DNA of 37,101 nucleotides from assembly GCF_001431535.1 (NCBI RefSeq), contig NZ_LDJK01000046.1, positions 1 through 37,101 on the forward strand, written 5' to 3'. How positions within the stretch are numbered: position 1 is the first letter of the stretch; each line of letters begins with the position of its first letter. Made by a program: the position numbers and the translations under genes. The notes under the pieces were generated by a model. It worked only from the letters and a program-made list of their open reading frames with translations, was not told the DNA's origin and made no database searches. Origin of the DNA: Stenotrophomonas chelatiphaga (GTDB lineage Bacteria; Pseudomonadota; Gammaproteobacteria; Xanthomonadales; Xanthomonadaceae). This document shows positions 16,704 to 25,361 of this stretch, piece after piece.

Positions 16704-19700
16704 TTGGATACGTTGCCAACCAGTGTTGCATCCGCCGAGCAGGGACGCTCCCTGTTGTCGTCGCTGCGCCGCCACCAGCGCAGGCTGTTGCTGGGCGGCG
16801 GCGGGCTCGTCAGCCTGTTGATCCTGGCGACCCTGCTGGTGGCGGTGCTGTCTGACATCGATGCATTCCATGCTGCGCAGCAGCGGAGGTTTGCCGAAGC
16901 GCGCGCATCGGTGGACTATTTCCTGTTCCAGCGCGACCGCGCCTACGCGGCCAACATCAACGGCAGCGAGGCCATGTGGGCCGGGCAACAGGCCGCGTTG
17001 CAGGCGCAGGGGCGGCCGCTGGCGGACCGCTTCCTGGCCGCTGGCAGCCAACTGGTGGTGCGGGCGGAGGGACGCACCGCGGTACCGTGGCTGGTACTGG
17101 GCGCGAAGGACAATCCACTGCCTCGACCACAGCTGGACGCCTATCTGGGCATCATGGTCGAGTACTCGGCCTATACCGCATCCACGGTCACCGCGCTGCG
17201 TGCATCGGGACCGGTCACGATGTACCTCTACGAACCGCAGGGACGCCTGCTGGCGGTGGCCGGGGTGGCTGACGAGGCCCAGCTGCTGCGCGCGTTGCGG
17301 GTCGGTAGCCGCGAAGAAGCCTTCACCCGGTTGCTGGTCAATGAAGAAAGGGCCCGCGCGATGCGACCGTTGGCGGGGCCGGTGGAAAGTGCGGCGGCCA
17401 GTGGCCGGTTGATTTCGCGCTTTGATACCAATCCAATCACCGGGCAGCCGTCACTGGTCGGCGTGCAGACCTTGCTGCAGGGGCGTGAACCCGCCTTCCG
17501 GCGCATCGTTTTCGAGCCGGTCCAGACCATCAAGGCGCGGCTGGACGAGCGCGTATCCGGTGCTTACGCCGTGGTCACCCGTGACGGACGTACGGTGCTG
17601 CGCAGTGCCGGGATGCCACGCGATGTCAGTCCCGCGCTGGCGGGGCGCATTGCCGGCAGTGGCGGCGGCGACGGGCGCTTGCACAGGGGCGGCGAGTTCA
17701 TCGTGCATGGGCCGGTACGCGGGGTGGATTGGACCGTCCTGCACTTCTATGGCTGGGGGGATCTCTGGCATGAAAAAGGGGGGCGGATGCTGGCCCAGGC
17801 GCTGGCCTCGGCGGTCATCCTGCTGGCGTTGTGGCTGCTGCTGCTGCGGCTGCACCGGCGCGTGTTCACGCCCGCCCTGGCGGACGCTGCGCGGGTGTAT
17901 GAAAGCGAAGCGCTGAGCAGGGTGATCATCGATACTTCGCCGGTGGGACTGGTGCTGATCGATCCGTCCAGCGGTGAGCCGCTGGTCGAAAACGAACCGG
18001 CCCGGCAGATGGCCGCACTGGTGGCCGCCGACGGCGATGCGCTCTACACGCTGTTGGCCACGCATGCGCGTACCGCAGCCGGTGCCGGTGCGGGTGCTGC
18101 GCTGGAGTTCCAGTGGAATGCCGTGGGCGCTGCCCGGCATGCGCTTGAACTGCAGGTGGCGATGGCCCCGGCGTCGTTCCGCGACCGGCCGGTCTGGGTT
18201 TGTGCCCTGCGTGACGTCACCGCGCAGGCCGAGCTGGAACGCACCCTGCGCGATGCGCGCAGCGATGCCGAACGCGCGCGCGCTGCCGCCGAGTCGGCAT
18301 CGCAGGCCAAATCCGCGTTCGTTGCCACGATGAGCCACGAAATACGCACGCCGCTCAACGGCGTGCTGGGCCATCTGGAACTGCTCGCGCGCTCTCCGAT
18401 GCAAGCGGCGCAGCAGGAGCGCGTGGAGCGCATCCGGCTATCGGCCGATGCGCTGCTCGGCATCATCAGTGACGTGCTGGATTTTTCCAAGATCGAAGCA
18501 GGGCAGCTGGACATCGACCCGGTGGCGTTCGAGCCGCGGTCGTTGATCGAACAGGCGGCGCTGCTGTTCTCGGCGCAGGCCCAGCGCAAGGGCGTAAAGC
18601 TGTACTACGCACTGGATCCGGCCCTGGACAGCGTGTTCGTCGCCGATGTGCAGCGCATCCGCCAGGTGCTCAACAACCTGCTGGGCAATGCAGTGAAGTT
18701 CACCGAATCAGGCAGGATCGTGGTCAGGGCCGCGCTGCTGGAGCGCCCGACCGCAGCGGATCCGCTGCTGCGGCTGCAGGTGGTGGACTCCGGCATCGGC
18801 CTGGCCGAAGACCAGCTGGCGCAGTTGTTCCAGCCCTTCCAGCAGGCCGACGCCAGCATTTCGCGACGCTACGGCGGCAGTGGGCTCGGCTTGGCGCTGT
18901 GCCAGCAACTGGCGCGGTTGCTGGGTGGCAGCATCGGCGCGGAAAGCACGCTGGGCGTGGGCAGCGTGTTCACCCTGGATGTACCGGTACAACGTGGCCA
19001 TGCGCCCGCTGCCGCCGTCGCTGCATTGGCCGGGCAGCACATCACGCTGCTGTCGGCCGCGGCGGAGTGGCGGCTGGAAATCGGCGGGCTGCTGCAGCGT
19101 GCGGGAGCGGACGTGACGGTGCTGGAGCAGCCGCCGCTGGAGCCTGTCGCCGCCCAGAACGCCACCCTGCTGCTGTTCGGCGAGCGACGCGCATGGAGCG
19201 CCGAGGATGAAGCGGCGCTGGTCGCGCAGCACCGGCACGTGGTGCGTGCCTACGCCAATGGACCGCTTTCGCCGCAGGAGATGCCCGATGGGGTGCATGT
19301 CAGCTGCTATGCAGGCCAGACCCTGCTGCGCGCGCTAGGCGCATTGCATGGCGATCTTCCGGCCACCGGGCCCACGCCGTCGGCGTCACCTGCCATCCCT
19401 CGTGGCCGGGTGCTGCTGGTCGAAGACAATCCCATCAACCGTGAATTGATCCAGCAGCAGCTGGAAGCGCTGGCGTTCTCCGTGGACACCGCCGAGGACG
19501 GGCGGGAAGGCGTGCTGGCGTGGCGGCAGCACGACCACCTGGCGGTGCTGACCGACATCAACATGCCGGTGATGGATGGGTACGCGCTGGCACGTGCGCT
19601 GCGCGAACGCGGCGCGTCCGTGCCGATCCTGGCAATCACGGCCACGGCATTAGCCAGCGAACGCGAACGCTGCCGCCAGGCTGGCATAACCGACCTGCTG

Positions 19701-20117
19701 CTCAAGCCGCTCAACCTGGAAACACTGGCGCGCGTGATGCAGCAGCATCTCGGTGCGCTGCCGGACGCTGTCAGCGTCGCTGCAGTGCCTGCGGCGTCCG
19801 CCGACGACCCTGCACCAGGCGCAGCGATGGCGCTTCCCGAGCACCTGCGCCGCACGTTCGTCACCAGTTCCGCTGACGACCTCCAGCGCATCACGCGCGC
19901 GCGCGACGATCAGGACGGGCCGGCGCTGCTGGACCGGGTGCATGCGCTGAAGGGCGTGCTCATGATGCTGGGGCAGCAGGCACTCGGCGAGCGATTCAGC
20001 GCACTGGAAGCACAGTTGCGCGACGGCGGAACGGCCGACGCGGCGATGCTGGATGCGGCGATCGAAGCGCTGCAGGCGCTGGTGGACCAGCAGGCGGCGC
20101 AGCTGGACGTGGATTGA
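16704..20117 (+). CDS. Hybrid sensor histidine kinase with REC and Hpt domains (RcsC/BvgS-like)
   Basis: The product is 1137 residues. The TTG start at 16704 follows AAGGAAA; the next in-frame ATG is some 90 codons later and would remove the first membrane helix. TM1 is at about 28-50 and TM2 at about 362-385, enclosing a periplasmic sensor of about 310 residues of no recognised family. A PAS-like domain (about 405-505) and a coiled linker precede HisKA (His545 in ATMSHEIRTPLNG). HATPase follows (GGSGLGLAL near 724), then a receiver-like domain without phospho-Asp (about 770-885). A true receiver (VEDN near 906; phospho-Asp951 in LTDINMP) and an Hpt (His1080 in RVHALKG) complete it. This is a full His-Asp-His relay, predicted to feed the RcsB-like regulators next door. 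Confidence 0.94.
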   Translation: MDTLPTSVASAEQGRSLLSSLRRHQRRLLLGGGGLVSLLILATLLVAVLSDIDAFHAAQQRRFAEARASVDYFLFQRDRAYAANINGSEAMWAGQQAALQAQGRPLADRFLAAGSQLVVRAEGRTAVPWLVLGAKDNPLPRPQLDAYLGIMVEYSAYTASTVTALRASGPVTMYLYEPQGRLLAVAGVADEAQLLRALRVGSREEAFTRLLVNEERARAMRPLAGPVESAAASGRLISRFDTNPITGQPSLVGVQTLLQGREPAFRRIVFEPVQTIKARLDERVSGAYAVVTRDGRTVLRSAGMPRDVSPALAGRIAGSGGGDGRLHRGGEFIVHGPVRGVDWTVLHFYGWGDLWHEKGGRMLAQALASAVILLALWLLLLRLHRRVFTPALADAARVYESEALSRVIIDTSPVGLVLIDPSSGEPLVENEPARQMAALVAADGDALYTLLATHARTAAGAGAGAALEFQWNAVGAARHALELQVAMAPASFRDRPVWVCALRDVTAQAELERTLRDARSDAERARAAAESASQAKSAFVATMSHEIRTPLNGVLGHLELLARSPMQAAQQERVERIRLSADALLGIISDVLDFSKIEAGQLDIDPVAFEPRSLIEQAALLFSAQAQRKGVKLYYALDPALDSVFVADVQRIRQVLNNLLGNAVKFTESGRIVVRAALLERPTAADPLLRLQVVDSGIGLAEDQLAQLFQPFQQADASISRRYGGSGLGLALCQQLARLLGGSIGAESTLGVGSVFTLDVPVQRGHAPAAAVAALAGQHITLLSAAAEWRLEIGGLLQRAGADVTVLEQPPLEPVAAQNATLLLFGERRAWSAEDEAALVAQHRHVVRAYANGPLSPQEMPDGVHVSCYAGQTLLRALGALHGDLPATGPTPSASPAIPRGRVLLVEDNPINRELIQQQLEALAFSVDTAEDGREGVLAWRQHDHLAVLTDINMPVMDGYALARALRERGASVPILAITATALASERERCRQAGITDLLLKPLNLETLARVMQQHLGALPDAVSVAAVPAASADDPAPGAAMALPEHLRRTFVTSSADDLQRITRARDDQDGPALLDRVHALKGVLMMLGQQALGERFSALEAQLRDGGTADAAMLDAAIEALQALVDQQAAQLDVD

Positions 20118-20139
20118 ACGGTCCTGCTGCGGTGCGCGG

Positions 20140-20790
20140 TCAGGGGGCCGTCGCCGACAGGCCCAGTTCCACGGCGTATTTGAACAGGTCCGCATCGCGT
20201 TCGATGCCCAGCTTGGCCATCCCGTTGACCTTCTGCGTGCTGACAGTCTGCTTGCGACGGTCGAGTTTTTCGGCAATCGCGTTGACGCTCCAGCCTGCGA
20301 CGAACAAGGTCAGTACTTCACGTTCGCGCGGGGACAGGGCGAGGGTAGGGCGCTGGGTACCGCGCGACGGCAGCAGCGGGGCGATGCTGGGAGAGAGATA
20401 GCGGCGCCCGACATGCGCGGCCATCACGGCAGCGGCAATATGACTTACATCGTCGGCCTTGCTCAGGATATGGCTGATTCCTGCTTCAAACAGCGCTTGC
20501 ACGATCGCGGCCTGGTCCAGGCCGGTGAACACCACGATCTGCAGTTCCGGATATCGCTCGCGCAGCATCTGCAGCAGCGGCAGGCCGTCGCCATGCGCGC
20601 CACCAGGCATGGCGAAATCGGTCACCAGGACGTCGCAGGGATGCGCGTCGAGCAGCGTGATCAGCTCGGTTGAATCGGCGGCGGATCCCACATGGACCAG
20701 GGCCGGTACCGTATCGAGTGCGGACTCCACGGCCACCCGGATCAGCGGATGATCGTCTGCCACGACGACGTGGATGGAATTATCGGCCAT
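20140..20790 (-). CDS. RcsB-like response regulator (REC + LuxR-type HTH)
   Basis: The product is 216 residues. The receiver begins with VVVADDHPLIRVA; the phospho-Asp lies in VLVTDFAMPGGAHGDG, a segment close to the RcsB signature (TDxSMPxxxYGDG). The LuxR-type helix-turn-helix covers about 148-210 (LSPREREVLTLFVAGWSVNAIAE, then VSTQKVNGMAKLG). ATG 20790 gives MADNSIHVVV. It is convergent with the hybrid kinase (22 bases apart) and divergent from a paralogue; the two share an inverted-repeat promoter region. It is probably phosphorylated by the adjacent kinase relay and acts as a DNA-binding regulator. Targets are unknown. Confidence 0.93.
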   Translation of the reverse strand: MADNSIHVVVADDHPLIRVAVESALDTVPALVHVGSAADSTELITLLDAHPCDVLVTDFAMPGGAHGDGLPLLQMLRERYPELQIVVFTGLDQAAIVQALFEAGISHILSKADDVSHIAAAVMAAHVGRRYLSPSIAPLLPSRGTQRPTLALSPREREVLTLFVAGWSVNAIAEKLDRRKQTVSTQKVNGMAKLGIERDADLFKYAVELGLSATAP

Positions 20791-20840
20791 TCTGGACTCC
20801 GGCTTTCGTTGTCAGCCCCGGTAGTTGGAGGGCGCGGCGC

Positions 20841-20878
20841 AACTATATGACAGCTTTGATTGAAGGTGGCATATAGTT
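20841..20878. promoter_or_regulatory. Perfect 9-bp inverted repeat carrying two face-to-face promoters
   Basis: aactatatg (20841-20849) and catatagtt (20870-20878) are perfect inverted repeats with a 20-bp spacer, strikingly AT-rich for this genome. The right arm contains TATAGT at 20872-20877 on the + strand, with ATGACA at 20847-20852 as a possible -35 (19-bp spacing). By symmetry the left arm contains TATAGT on the - strand with ATGCCA as a possible -35. Each promoter's -35 thus overlaps the other's -10. Start points would be near 20884 (+) and 20835 (-). Confidence 0.6.
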
Positions 20879-20910
20879 CCCGGCATACCCCCTCCACATG
20901 GGCTGACGAC

Positions 20911-21585
20911 GTGTCAATTCGCATAGCGATCGCCGATGATCACCCCGTCCTGCTGGCCGGAATCGCCCATCTTCTCCGGTCCGAGGCCGACCTTGACGTG
21001 GTGGGCATGGTCAAGGACTCCACCGCCCTGGTCGCGCTGGTCAGCGGACAGGAAGTGGATGTGGTGGTCACTGATTTTTCAATGCCGCACGGGCAGTACG
21101 GCGACGGCATCGCCATGTTGCGGTTCCTGCAACGCCGGTTCCCGCAGACCCGCCTGGTGGTGCTGACCGGCATGGAGAGTCCGCTGGTGCTGAACAACAT
21201 TCTGGCGGCGGGCGTGGAATGCATCGTCAGCAAGAGCGACCCGATCGATGAAGTGCTGCCTGCGCTGCGCATGGCGTGGGCGCAGGAGGCCTATCTGTCG
21301 CCACAGGTGCGGGCCAGGCTGGCACCCGATGTCGGCACCGACGACGATCAGCAGCGCTTGTCCAAGCGCGAGAAAGAAGTGCTGCGCATGTATGCCGAAG
21401 GGCTTTCGGTGATCGAGATCGCCACCCGCATCGGACGCTCGCGCAAGACCATCAGCACGCAGAAGGTGGCGGCGATGCGCAAGCTCGGGCTGGCGACCGA
21501 CGCCGATGTATTCCAGTACGCCATCGCTCATGGCCTGGTGAATGCCTCGCAGCAGGCGCGCGCCAAGGCGGCCGATGCGGGGTAG
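20911..21585 (+). CDS. RcsB-like response regulator (REC + LuxR-type HTH)
   Basis: The product is 224 residues from GTG 20911 (reads SIRIAIADDHPVLLAGI). The longer frame runs through the promoter repeat and is not credible; no strong ribosome site is seen. The receiver has phospho-Asp in VVVTDFSMPHGQYGDG, very close to RcsB, then VVLTGMESP and CIVSKSDP. The helix-turn-helix is LSKREKEVLRMYAEGLSV to ISTQKVAAMRKLG, again RcsB-like. The C-terminus adds an Ala/Gln-rich tail (NASQQARAKAADAG). It is a paralogue of the divergent regulator at 20140-20790 and a likely output of the neighbouring kinases. Confidence 0.93.
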   Translation: MSIRIAIADDHPVLLAGIAHLLRSEADLDVVGMVKDSTALVALVSGQEVDVVVTDFSMPHGQYGDGIAMLRFLQRRFPQTRLVVLTGMESPLVLNNILAAGVECIVSKSDPIDEVLPALRMAWAQEAYLSPQVRARLAPDVGTDDDQQRLSKREKEVLRMYAEGLSVIEIATRIGRSRKTISTQKVAAMRKLGLATDADVFQYAIAHGLVNASQQARAKAADAG

Positions 21586-21692
21586 GGTTTGGGCCGGGTC
21601 CGATTCGCGGCGCATGGCCATGCCTCTATCGTGGCATGCAATGTCGCGGATCCACCGGTGCCGATGTGTTGCCCCTCCCACCTGCCCGTATC

Positions 21693-21887
21693 ATGCTGAT
21701 GCTGGCCCGGTTCGCCGAGCTTGACGCAAAAGGTCAGGCTTGCTTCCTGGATGCGCTCAACGCCTATCTGTATGCCTCGCCACAGCAACGCAGGCGCCTG
21801 CGCGACGCTTGGTGCCAAGCCCTCGAAGGTGGCCGGGTGCAAGACCACGGCGCCCCCGGTTGCGACGTCCCGGCAGGCCGGCCCTGA
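21693..21887 (+). CDS. Possible small protein of unknown function
   Basis: This 64-codon frame (ATG 21693; ATG 21699 is possible) reads MLMLARFAELDAKGQACFLD, then ALNAYLYASPQQRRRLRDAW. It looks like a compact helical protein with sensible codon use. The C-terminus is Gly/Pro-rich. There is no clear ribosome site. A perfect 11-bp hairpin starts four bases after the stop codon, which supports an expressed unit. Function is unknown, and it may not be a gene. Confidence 0.5.
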   Translation: MLMLARFAELDAKGQACFLDALNAYLYASPQQRRRLRDAWCQALEGGRVQDHGAPGCDVPAGRP

Positions 21888-21890
21888 ACG

Positions 21891-21916
21891 CCGATGGCGC
21901 CTTGCGGCGCCATCGG
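21891..21916. terminator. Perfect 11-bp hairpin between convergent genes
   Basis: ccgatggcgcc (21891-21901) pairs with ggcgccatcgg (21906-21916) around ttgc. It lies between the small + strand frame and the DUF2968 gene on the - strand, so it can end transcripts from both sides. Neither side has a T run, so it is hairpin-type or Rho-assisted at best. Confidence 0.5.
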
Positions 21917-21934
21917 AGGTATACCTGCACTGGA

Positions 21935-22630
21935 TCAGTCGGCCGGCGGGGTGGGCGACGGCGGCTGGCTCGGCGTGGGCAGCGTGGTTTCCGGATTGCC
22001 CTGCTGCAGTTGCAGCTGCTGGATGCGCTGCTGCAGCGTACCGAGCTGGCTGTTGCTGCTCTGCAGTTCGGTGCTCAGGCTGACCGCCTGCTGCTGTGCC
22101 TGCTGCAGGGCGGTGCTGACCTGCAGCGACTGCGCGCGTTCCTGTTCCACCTGCGCCTGCAGGGTGCGCAGGCGCTCTTCGTTGAAGCTGACCAGGCGTT
22201 CGGTGTAGCGCTTGCCGGCATCCAGGCGGATGGTGTCGATGTTGACCTGTGCCAGCTGCTCGGTCTGCTGCACGAACGTGCGGTAGACGTGCTCGGCATT
22301 TTCGACCGAATCGGTCTTGATCACGCGCCAGAAATTCTTTTCCTGGAACAGCGCAACGTAGTAGTTCAGCGTGCTGGGATTGAACAGCAGGCTGGCACCG
22401 TAGTTGCCGTTGTAGGTGGTGCGCAGCTCGGTCAGCTGCTTGGCGTCCATGAGCTGGCGCAGTTCGTCCACCGAATTGCGCGCTACCGGCGCGGTACGTT
22501 CGGTATCCGGCACCGGCGTGCGCTCCGCGCGCGCCGCATGCGCGGCCGGCACCGAAAGGATCATCGCCAGTGCAGCCGCCACGACGCGCGTGCGTCGGAT
22601 GGGCGCTGCCGTCCCTGAGTCATGTCGCAT
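21935..22630 (-). CDS. DUF2968 family exported protein
   Basis: The product is 231 residues from ATG 22630. A signal peptide is clear (VVAAALAMILSVPAAHA-AR). The core ELRTTYNGNYGASLLF, then YYVALFQEKNFWRVIKT and VYRTFVQQTEQLAQVNIDTI is typical of DUF2968. A long Gln-rich coiled coil follows (about 130-210), and the tail is Pro/Thr-rich. It is probably periplasmic or envelope-bound. It lies downstream of the Tad operon on the same strand, but a gap of 98 bases with its own candidate promoter suggests independent transcription. Function of the family is unknown. Confidence 0.88.
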   Translation of the reverse strand: MRHDSGTAAPIRRTRVVAAALAMILSVPAAHAARAERTPVPDTERTAPVARNSVDELRQLMDAKQLTELRTTYNGNYGASLLFNPSTLNYYVALFQEKNFWRVIKTDSVENAEHVYRTFVQQTEQLAQVNIDTIRLDAGKRYTERLVSFNEERLRTLQAQVEQERAQSLQVSTALQQAQQQAVSLSTELQSSNSQLGTLQQRIQQLQLQQGNPETTLPTPSQPPSPTPPAD

Positions 22631-22683
22631 GTATTGGCCACCCACGAGTGGATTAGTGTTGATGTTGATGGTTCCCCATCGGC

Positions 22684-22711
22684 AGTCTAGCACGCGAAAA
22701 TCCGCCGCCAA
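22684..22711 (-). promoter_or_regulatory. Candidate sigma-70 promoter for the DUF2968 gene
   Basis: On the - strand TTGGCG (22711-22706) is followed after 16 bases by TAGACT (22689-22684). The start point would be near 22677, giving a leader of about 47 bases. Both boxes match consensus at four of six positions, so this is only a plausible site. Confidence 0.35.
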
Positions 22712-22728
22712 TGGCACCTGTGTCGCAT

Positions 22729-24909
22729 TCAGTAGACCAGCTGCGCGCTGTTGCACTGGATCGACTGCACGTGCACGTCGGTGCGGCCCAGCTCAAGCCC
22801 GAGCACGTTGGCCAGGGTGGTGGTGAGCAGGGTGCCGATGCCGTTGAGCACCGGCTTGAGCACATCCAGCACGGGCTTGAGCAGGATGCACAGCAGGCCG
22901 CGGCAGCTGACCTGGTTGCCCGGTGCGGTGACACCGCTGCCGAGGTAGGCATCGAGCACGCCTTCCGGCGCGGTCTGCAGGTAGGACGACAGGTTCTTCT
23001 GCACGCAGCTGTTGTAGGCAGCGTCACCCCCCAAGTTGGTGAGCAGGCTGTCGCAGCGGTTGATCAGCAGGCCACCGGCCAGTGAACCCAGCAGGCCGTC
23101 AACGAGGCCAAGTCCTTCGCCGGTCACGGTGGCCTTGAAGCCATCCCAGACCGGTCCGGTCTTGAAACAGGTGCCCAGAAGCAGTGGGCAGGCGTGCGGC
23201 ACGCCATTGGTGAGCTGCCACTCCTTGAACGGCTGGATGCCGTTGTGCGGCTCGGTACGGCGCAGGAACGCAACGGTCGTGGTTGCGTTGTAGCGGCTGG
23301 TTCCGGGATTTGCCGCCTTCAGCAACTGGTCGGCCAGGTTGTCGGCGGCCTGGCTGGTGCTCATGCCGTTGCTGGCAGGACTGAGCAGGTTGGACAGCAC
23401 GCGCAGCAGCTCTTCGACGATATGGCTGACGGTATCGCCGATCAGCAGCGGGTTGATCCGGGTGGAGGCGGTCTCGCCGGCCGCCAGGGTGACCTGCTCG
23501 CTCGCCTGCAGTGCATCCAGGCTCAGCTTGTCATTGACCACCGCCGCGCCCAGCAGGGTGATCATCTGCTCGTTCTGCAGGGTGGTACCGCATACGTTGC
23601 GGGTGGAAAACCGCTCGGCCTCGGCCACCTTGCCGACGCAGCTGCGCAGTACCGACGCATCCACGCGGATGGTCGCGGTGGGCCGTTCGGTGGTGCACTG
23701 CAACGACACCAGCGTGCCCATCGCGTTGGTCACATCGGCATGCACCGGCAGCTTGACCCGGATGCCGAGGTTTCCCAGCAGCTGGCCCAACCCCAGGCCG
23801 AGGATCCGGATGCCGTTGGTGTCCACGTCGGCCACCACGCGTACCTGGGCGTTGTAGGCCGTCGCGCCCACCCCGCCGATGCCGATCGACGGCGGTTCCA
23901 CCACGCCGGTGCGCACGCTGACCGCCTCGCCGAGCAGGTTCAACTGGTTGATCGAAACACCACGACCGTCGCTGGCGATGGTGATGCCGGTGGTCAGCAG
24001 GTCCAGCGCGCTTACATTGGCCTGCAGCGCACTGGAGGCGCTGCCATCGGGCGCCACGATCTTCGCGAACAGGCCGCTGCCGTTGGCATCGCTGCCCAGC
24101 TGCACGGTCAGTGCGTCCAGGTCGAGCCGTGTGCCGAGCGCATTGCGCAGCAGGGTGAGGTCGGCCGCGGCGACGCCGCTGCGTGCAAGGACGCTGGCGG
24201 TGGCATCGACCAGCCGTCCAAGTGACACCTTGTGCGCGGCCAGCAGTGCGTTGAAGTCGCCGATGCTGATGTTGGCATCCACCGGGATGCCCAGCGCCTG
24301 CAGCAGGCCGCCGGGGGTGACGCGTGCCTGGGCCAGGCCGTCATAGCCGAGCAGGGTGGTCTGGTCCAGGTCCACGCCGACCAGTTTCAGGGTGCTGCCC
24401 AGCGGGGTGTTGCCATTGATCCGCAGCAATTGCGAGCCAACGCTGAATACCGCGGTGGGGGCGCTGCGCTTGGCCACGGCCTGTGCGCTGATCTGCGGCA
24501 GTGATGCGTTCTGCCCGAACAGCGGCAGCACGCTGCGACTGGCGGTGACCTTGACCGCGTTGAGCGGATGGCTGGCCGAGACGCCGGCCACGAAATGGTC
24601 GGCGGCCGGATGGGTGGTGTTCCAGCTGCCGCACTGGATGGCCAGGACGCCGACGAAGCGGTTCTGGCGTTCGGCGTTGTTGCGTGCCGCACTGTTGTCG
24701 CTGAAGCTGGCGTTGCACAGGTCCAGTCGTTGCGCACCGGCGATCGCCGACAGGTCGGCGACCTTCTGCGCGTCGCGCTTTGCCCAGTACAGGTAGCCGA
24801 TTTCCACCAGGCCCAGCATCGCTACCAGGCCGATCATCACCAGCAGCATCGTCACCGACATGGCGCCGCGTTGCGGGTGCGGGAAGCCGGGCGTACGCGC
24901 ACGCTGCAT
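22729..24909 (-). CDS. tadG: TadG-like pseudopilin / Tad-domain protein
   Basis: The product is 726 residues from ATG 24909, two bases after the DUF3613 stop codon. The N-terminus has the Tad-type helix: PHPQRG, then AMSVTMLLVMIGLVAMLGLV and KRDAQKVADLSAIAGAQ. This helix anchors TadG-type proteins in the inner membrane. Whether the peptidase cuts after Gly15 is unclear, because position +5 is Thr, not Glu. The long exported part is Leu/Gly/Asn-rich with paired Cys (QCTTERP, VLRSCVGK, NVCGTT, CPLLLGTC, SCRGLLC). It lacks a recognisable von Willebrand MIDAS motif. It is the last gene of the Tad cluster and probably a minor or tip pilin-like component. Confidence 0.86.
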   Translation of the reverse strand: MQRARTPGFPHPQRGAMSVTMLLVMIGLVAMLGLVEIGYLYWAKRDAQKVADLSAIAGAQRLDLCNASFSDNSAARNNAERQNRFVGVLAIQCGSWNTTHPAADHFVAGVSASHPLNAVKVTASRSVLPLFGQNASLPQISAQAVAKRSAPTAVFSVGSQLLRINGNTPLGSTLKLVGVDLDQTTLLGYDGLAQARVTPGGLLQALGIPVDANISIGDFNALLAAHKVSLGRLVDATASVLARSGVAAADLTLLRNALGTRLDLDALTVQLGSDANGSGLFAKIVAPDGSASSALQANVSALDLLTTGITIASDGRGVSINQLNLLGEAVSVRTGVVEPPSIGIGGVGATAYNAQVRVVADVDTNGIRILGLGLGQLLGNLGIRVKLPVHADVTNAMGTLVSLQCTTERPTATIRVDASVLRSCVGKVAEAERFSTRNVCGTTLQNEQMITLLGAAVVNDKLSLDALQASEQVTLAAGETASTRINPLLIGDTVSHIVEELLRVLSNLLSPASNGMSTSQAADNLADQLLKAANPGTSRYNATTTVAFLRRTEPHNGIQPFKEWQLTNGVPHACPLLLGTCFKTGPVWDGFKATVTGEGLGLVDGLLGSLAGGLLINRCDSLLTNLGGDAAYNSCVQKNLSSYLQTAPEGVLDAYLGSGVTAPGNQVSCRGLLCILLKPVLDVLKPVLNGIGTLLTTTLANVLGLELGRTDVHVQSIQCNSAQLVY

Positions 24910-24911
24910 GC

Positions 24912-25361
24912 TCAGTTGCTCCCGCCCGGGGTGCTCTGGCTGACCGTGTTTTCGAAGTATTCGGGGATCTCGTGTTCGAAGCTCTTCAGGTAGCGGGCGT
25001 AGCTGGCGTGGGCCTGGTCGCCCAGCACCGGCAGGCTGCGCCCGCCCCGCGCGCCGGATGCCTGCAGGTGCAGCAGGTAGCGGGTGGCATCGCCGGGTTC
25101 GGGCCGCGCGGCGCGCTGCACCACCGGCGCGACGGGCGCATCGGCGTAGCGCGGCGGCGGCGGTGCGGCATGCTGCGGTCCGTGTTGCGGCAGGGCCTCG
25201 GTCGGCGCAGGTGCGGGCGCTGCAGGGGGGGCGTCGGCCGGCGCTGGCACGGTGCGGCCGAGCATGTGACCGGTGACCGGCACCTGCTGTGCAGGGGCGA
25301 CGCCGGTAGCCAGCAGCAGGGTCACGGCCAGCCCGTGCGCGAGGATCAGGGAACGGGTCAT
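24912..25361 (-). CDS. DUF3613 protein of the Tad locus
   Basis: The product is 149 residues from ATG 25361, overlapping the tadD stop codon by four bases (ATGA). A signal peptide (LAVTLLLATGVAPA-QQ) is followed by a Pro/Ala-rich stretch and a conserved C-terminal part: ATRYLLHLQASGARGG, LPVLGDQAHASYARYLKSFE and HEIPEYFEN. That part is the DUF3613 pattern, found with Tad loci. It should be periplasmic; its role is unknown. Strict translational coupling with tadD and tadG places it in pilus assembly. Confidence 0.85.
   Translation of the reverse strand: MTRSLILAHGLAVTLLLATGVAPAQQVPVTGHMLGRTVPAPADAPPAAPAPAPTEALPQHGPQHAAPPPPRYADAPVAPVVQRAARPEPGDATRYLLHLQASGARGGRSLPVLGDQAHASYARYLKSFEHEIPEYFENTVSQSTPGGSN

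Noticed and set aside
21586..21692. Short palindromic words (ggcatg/catgcc) after the second RcsB-like gene
   Set aside because: The matches are short and irregular, and no terminator or operator could be drawn with confidence.
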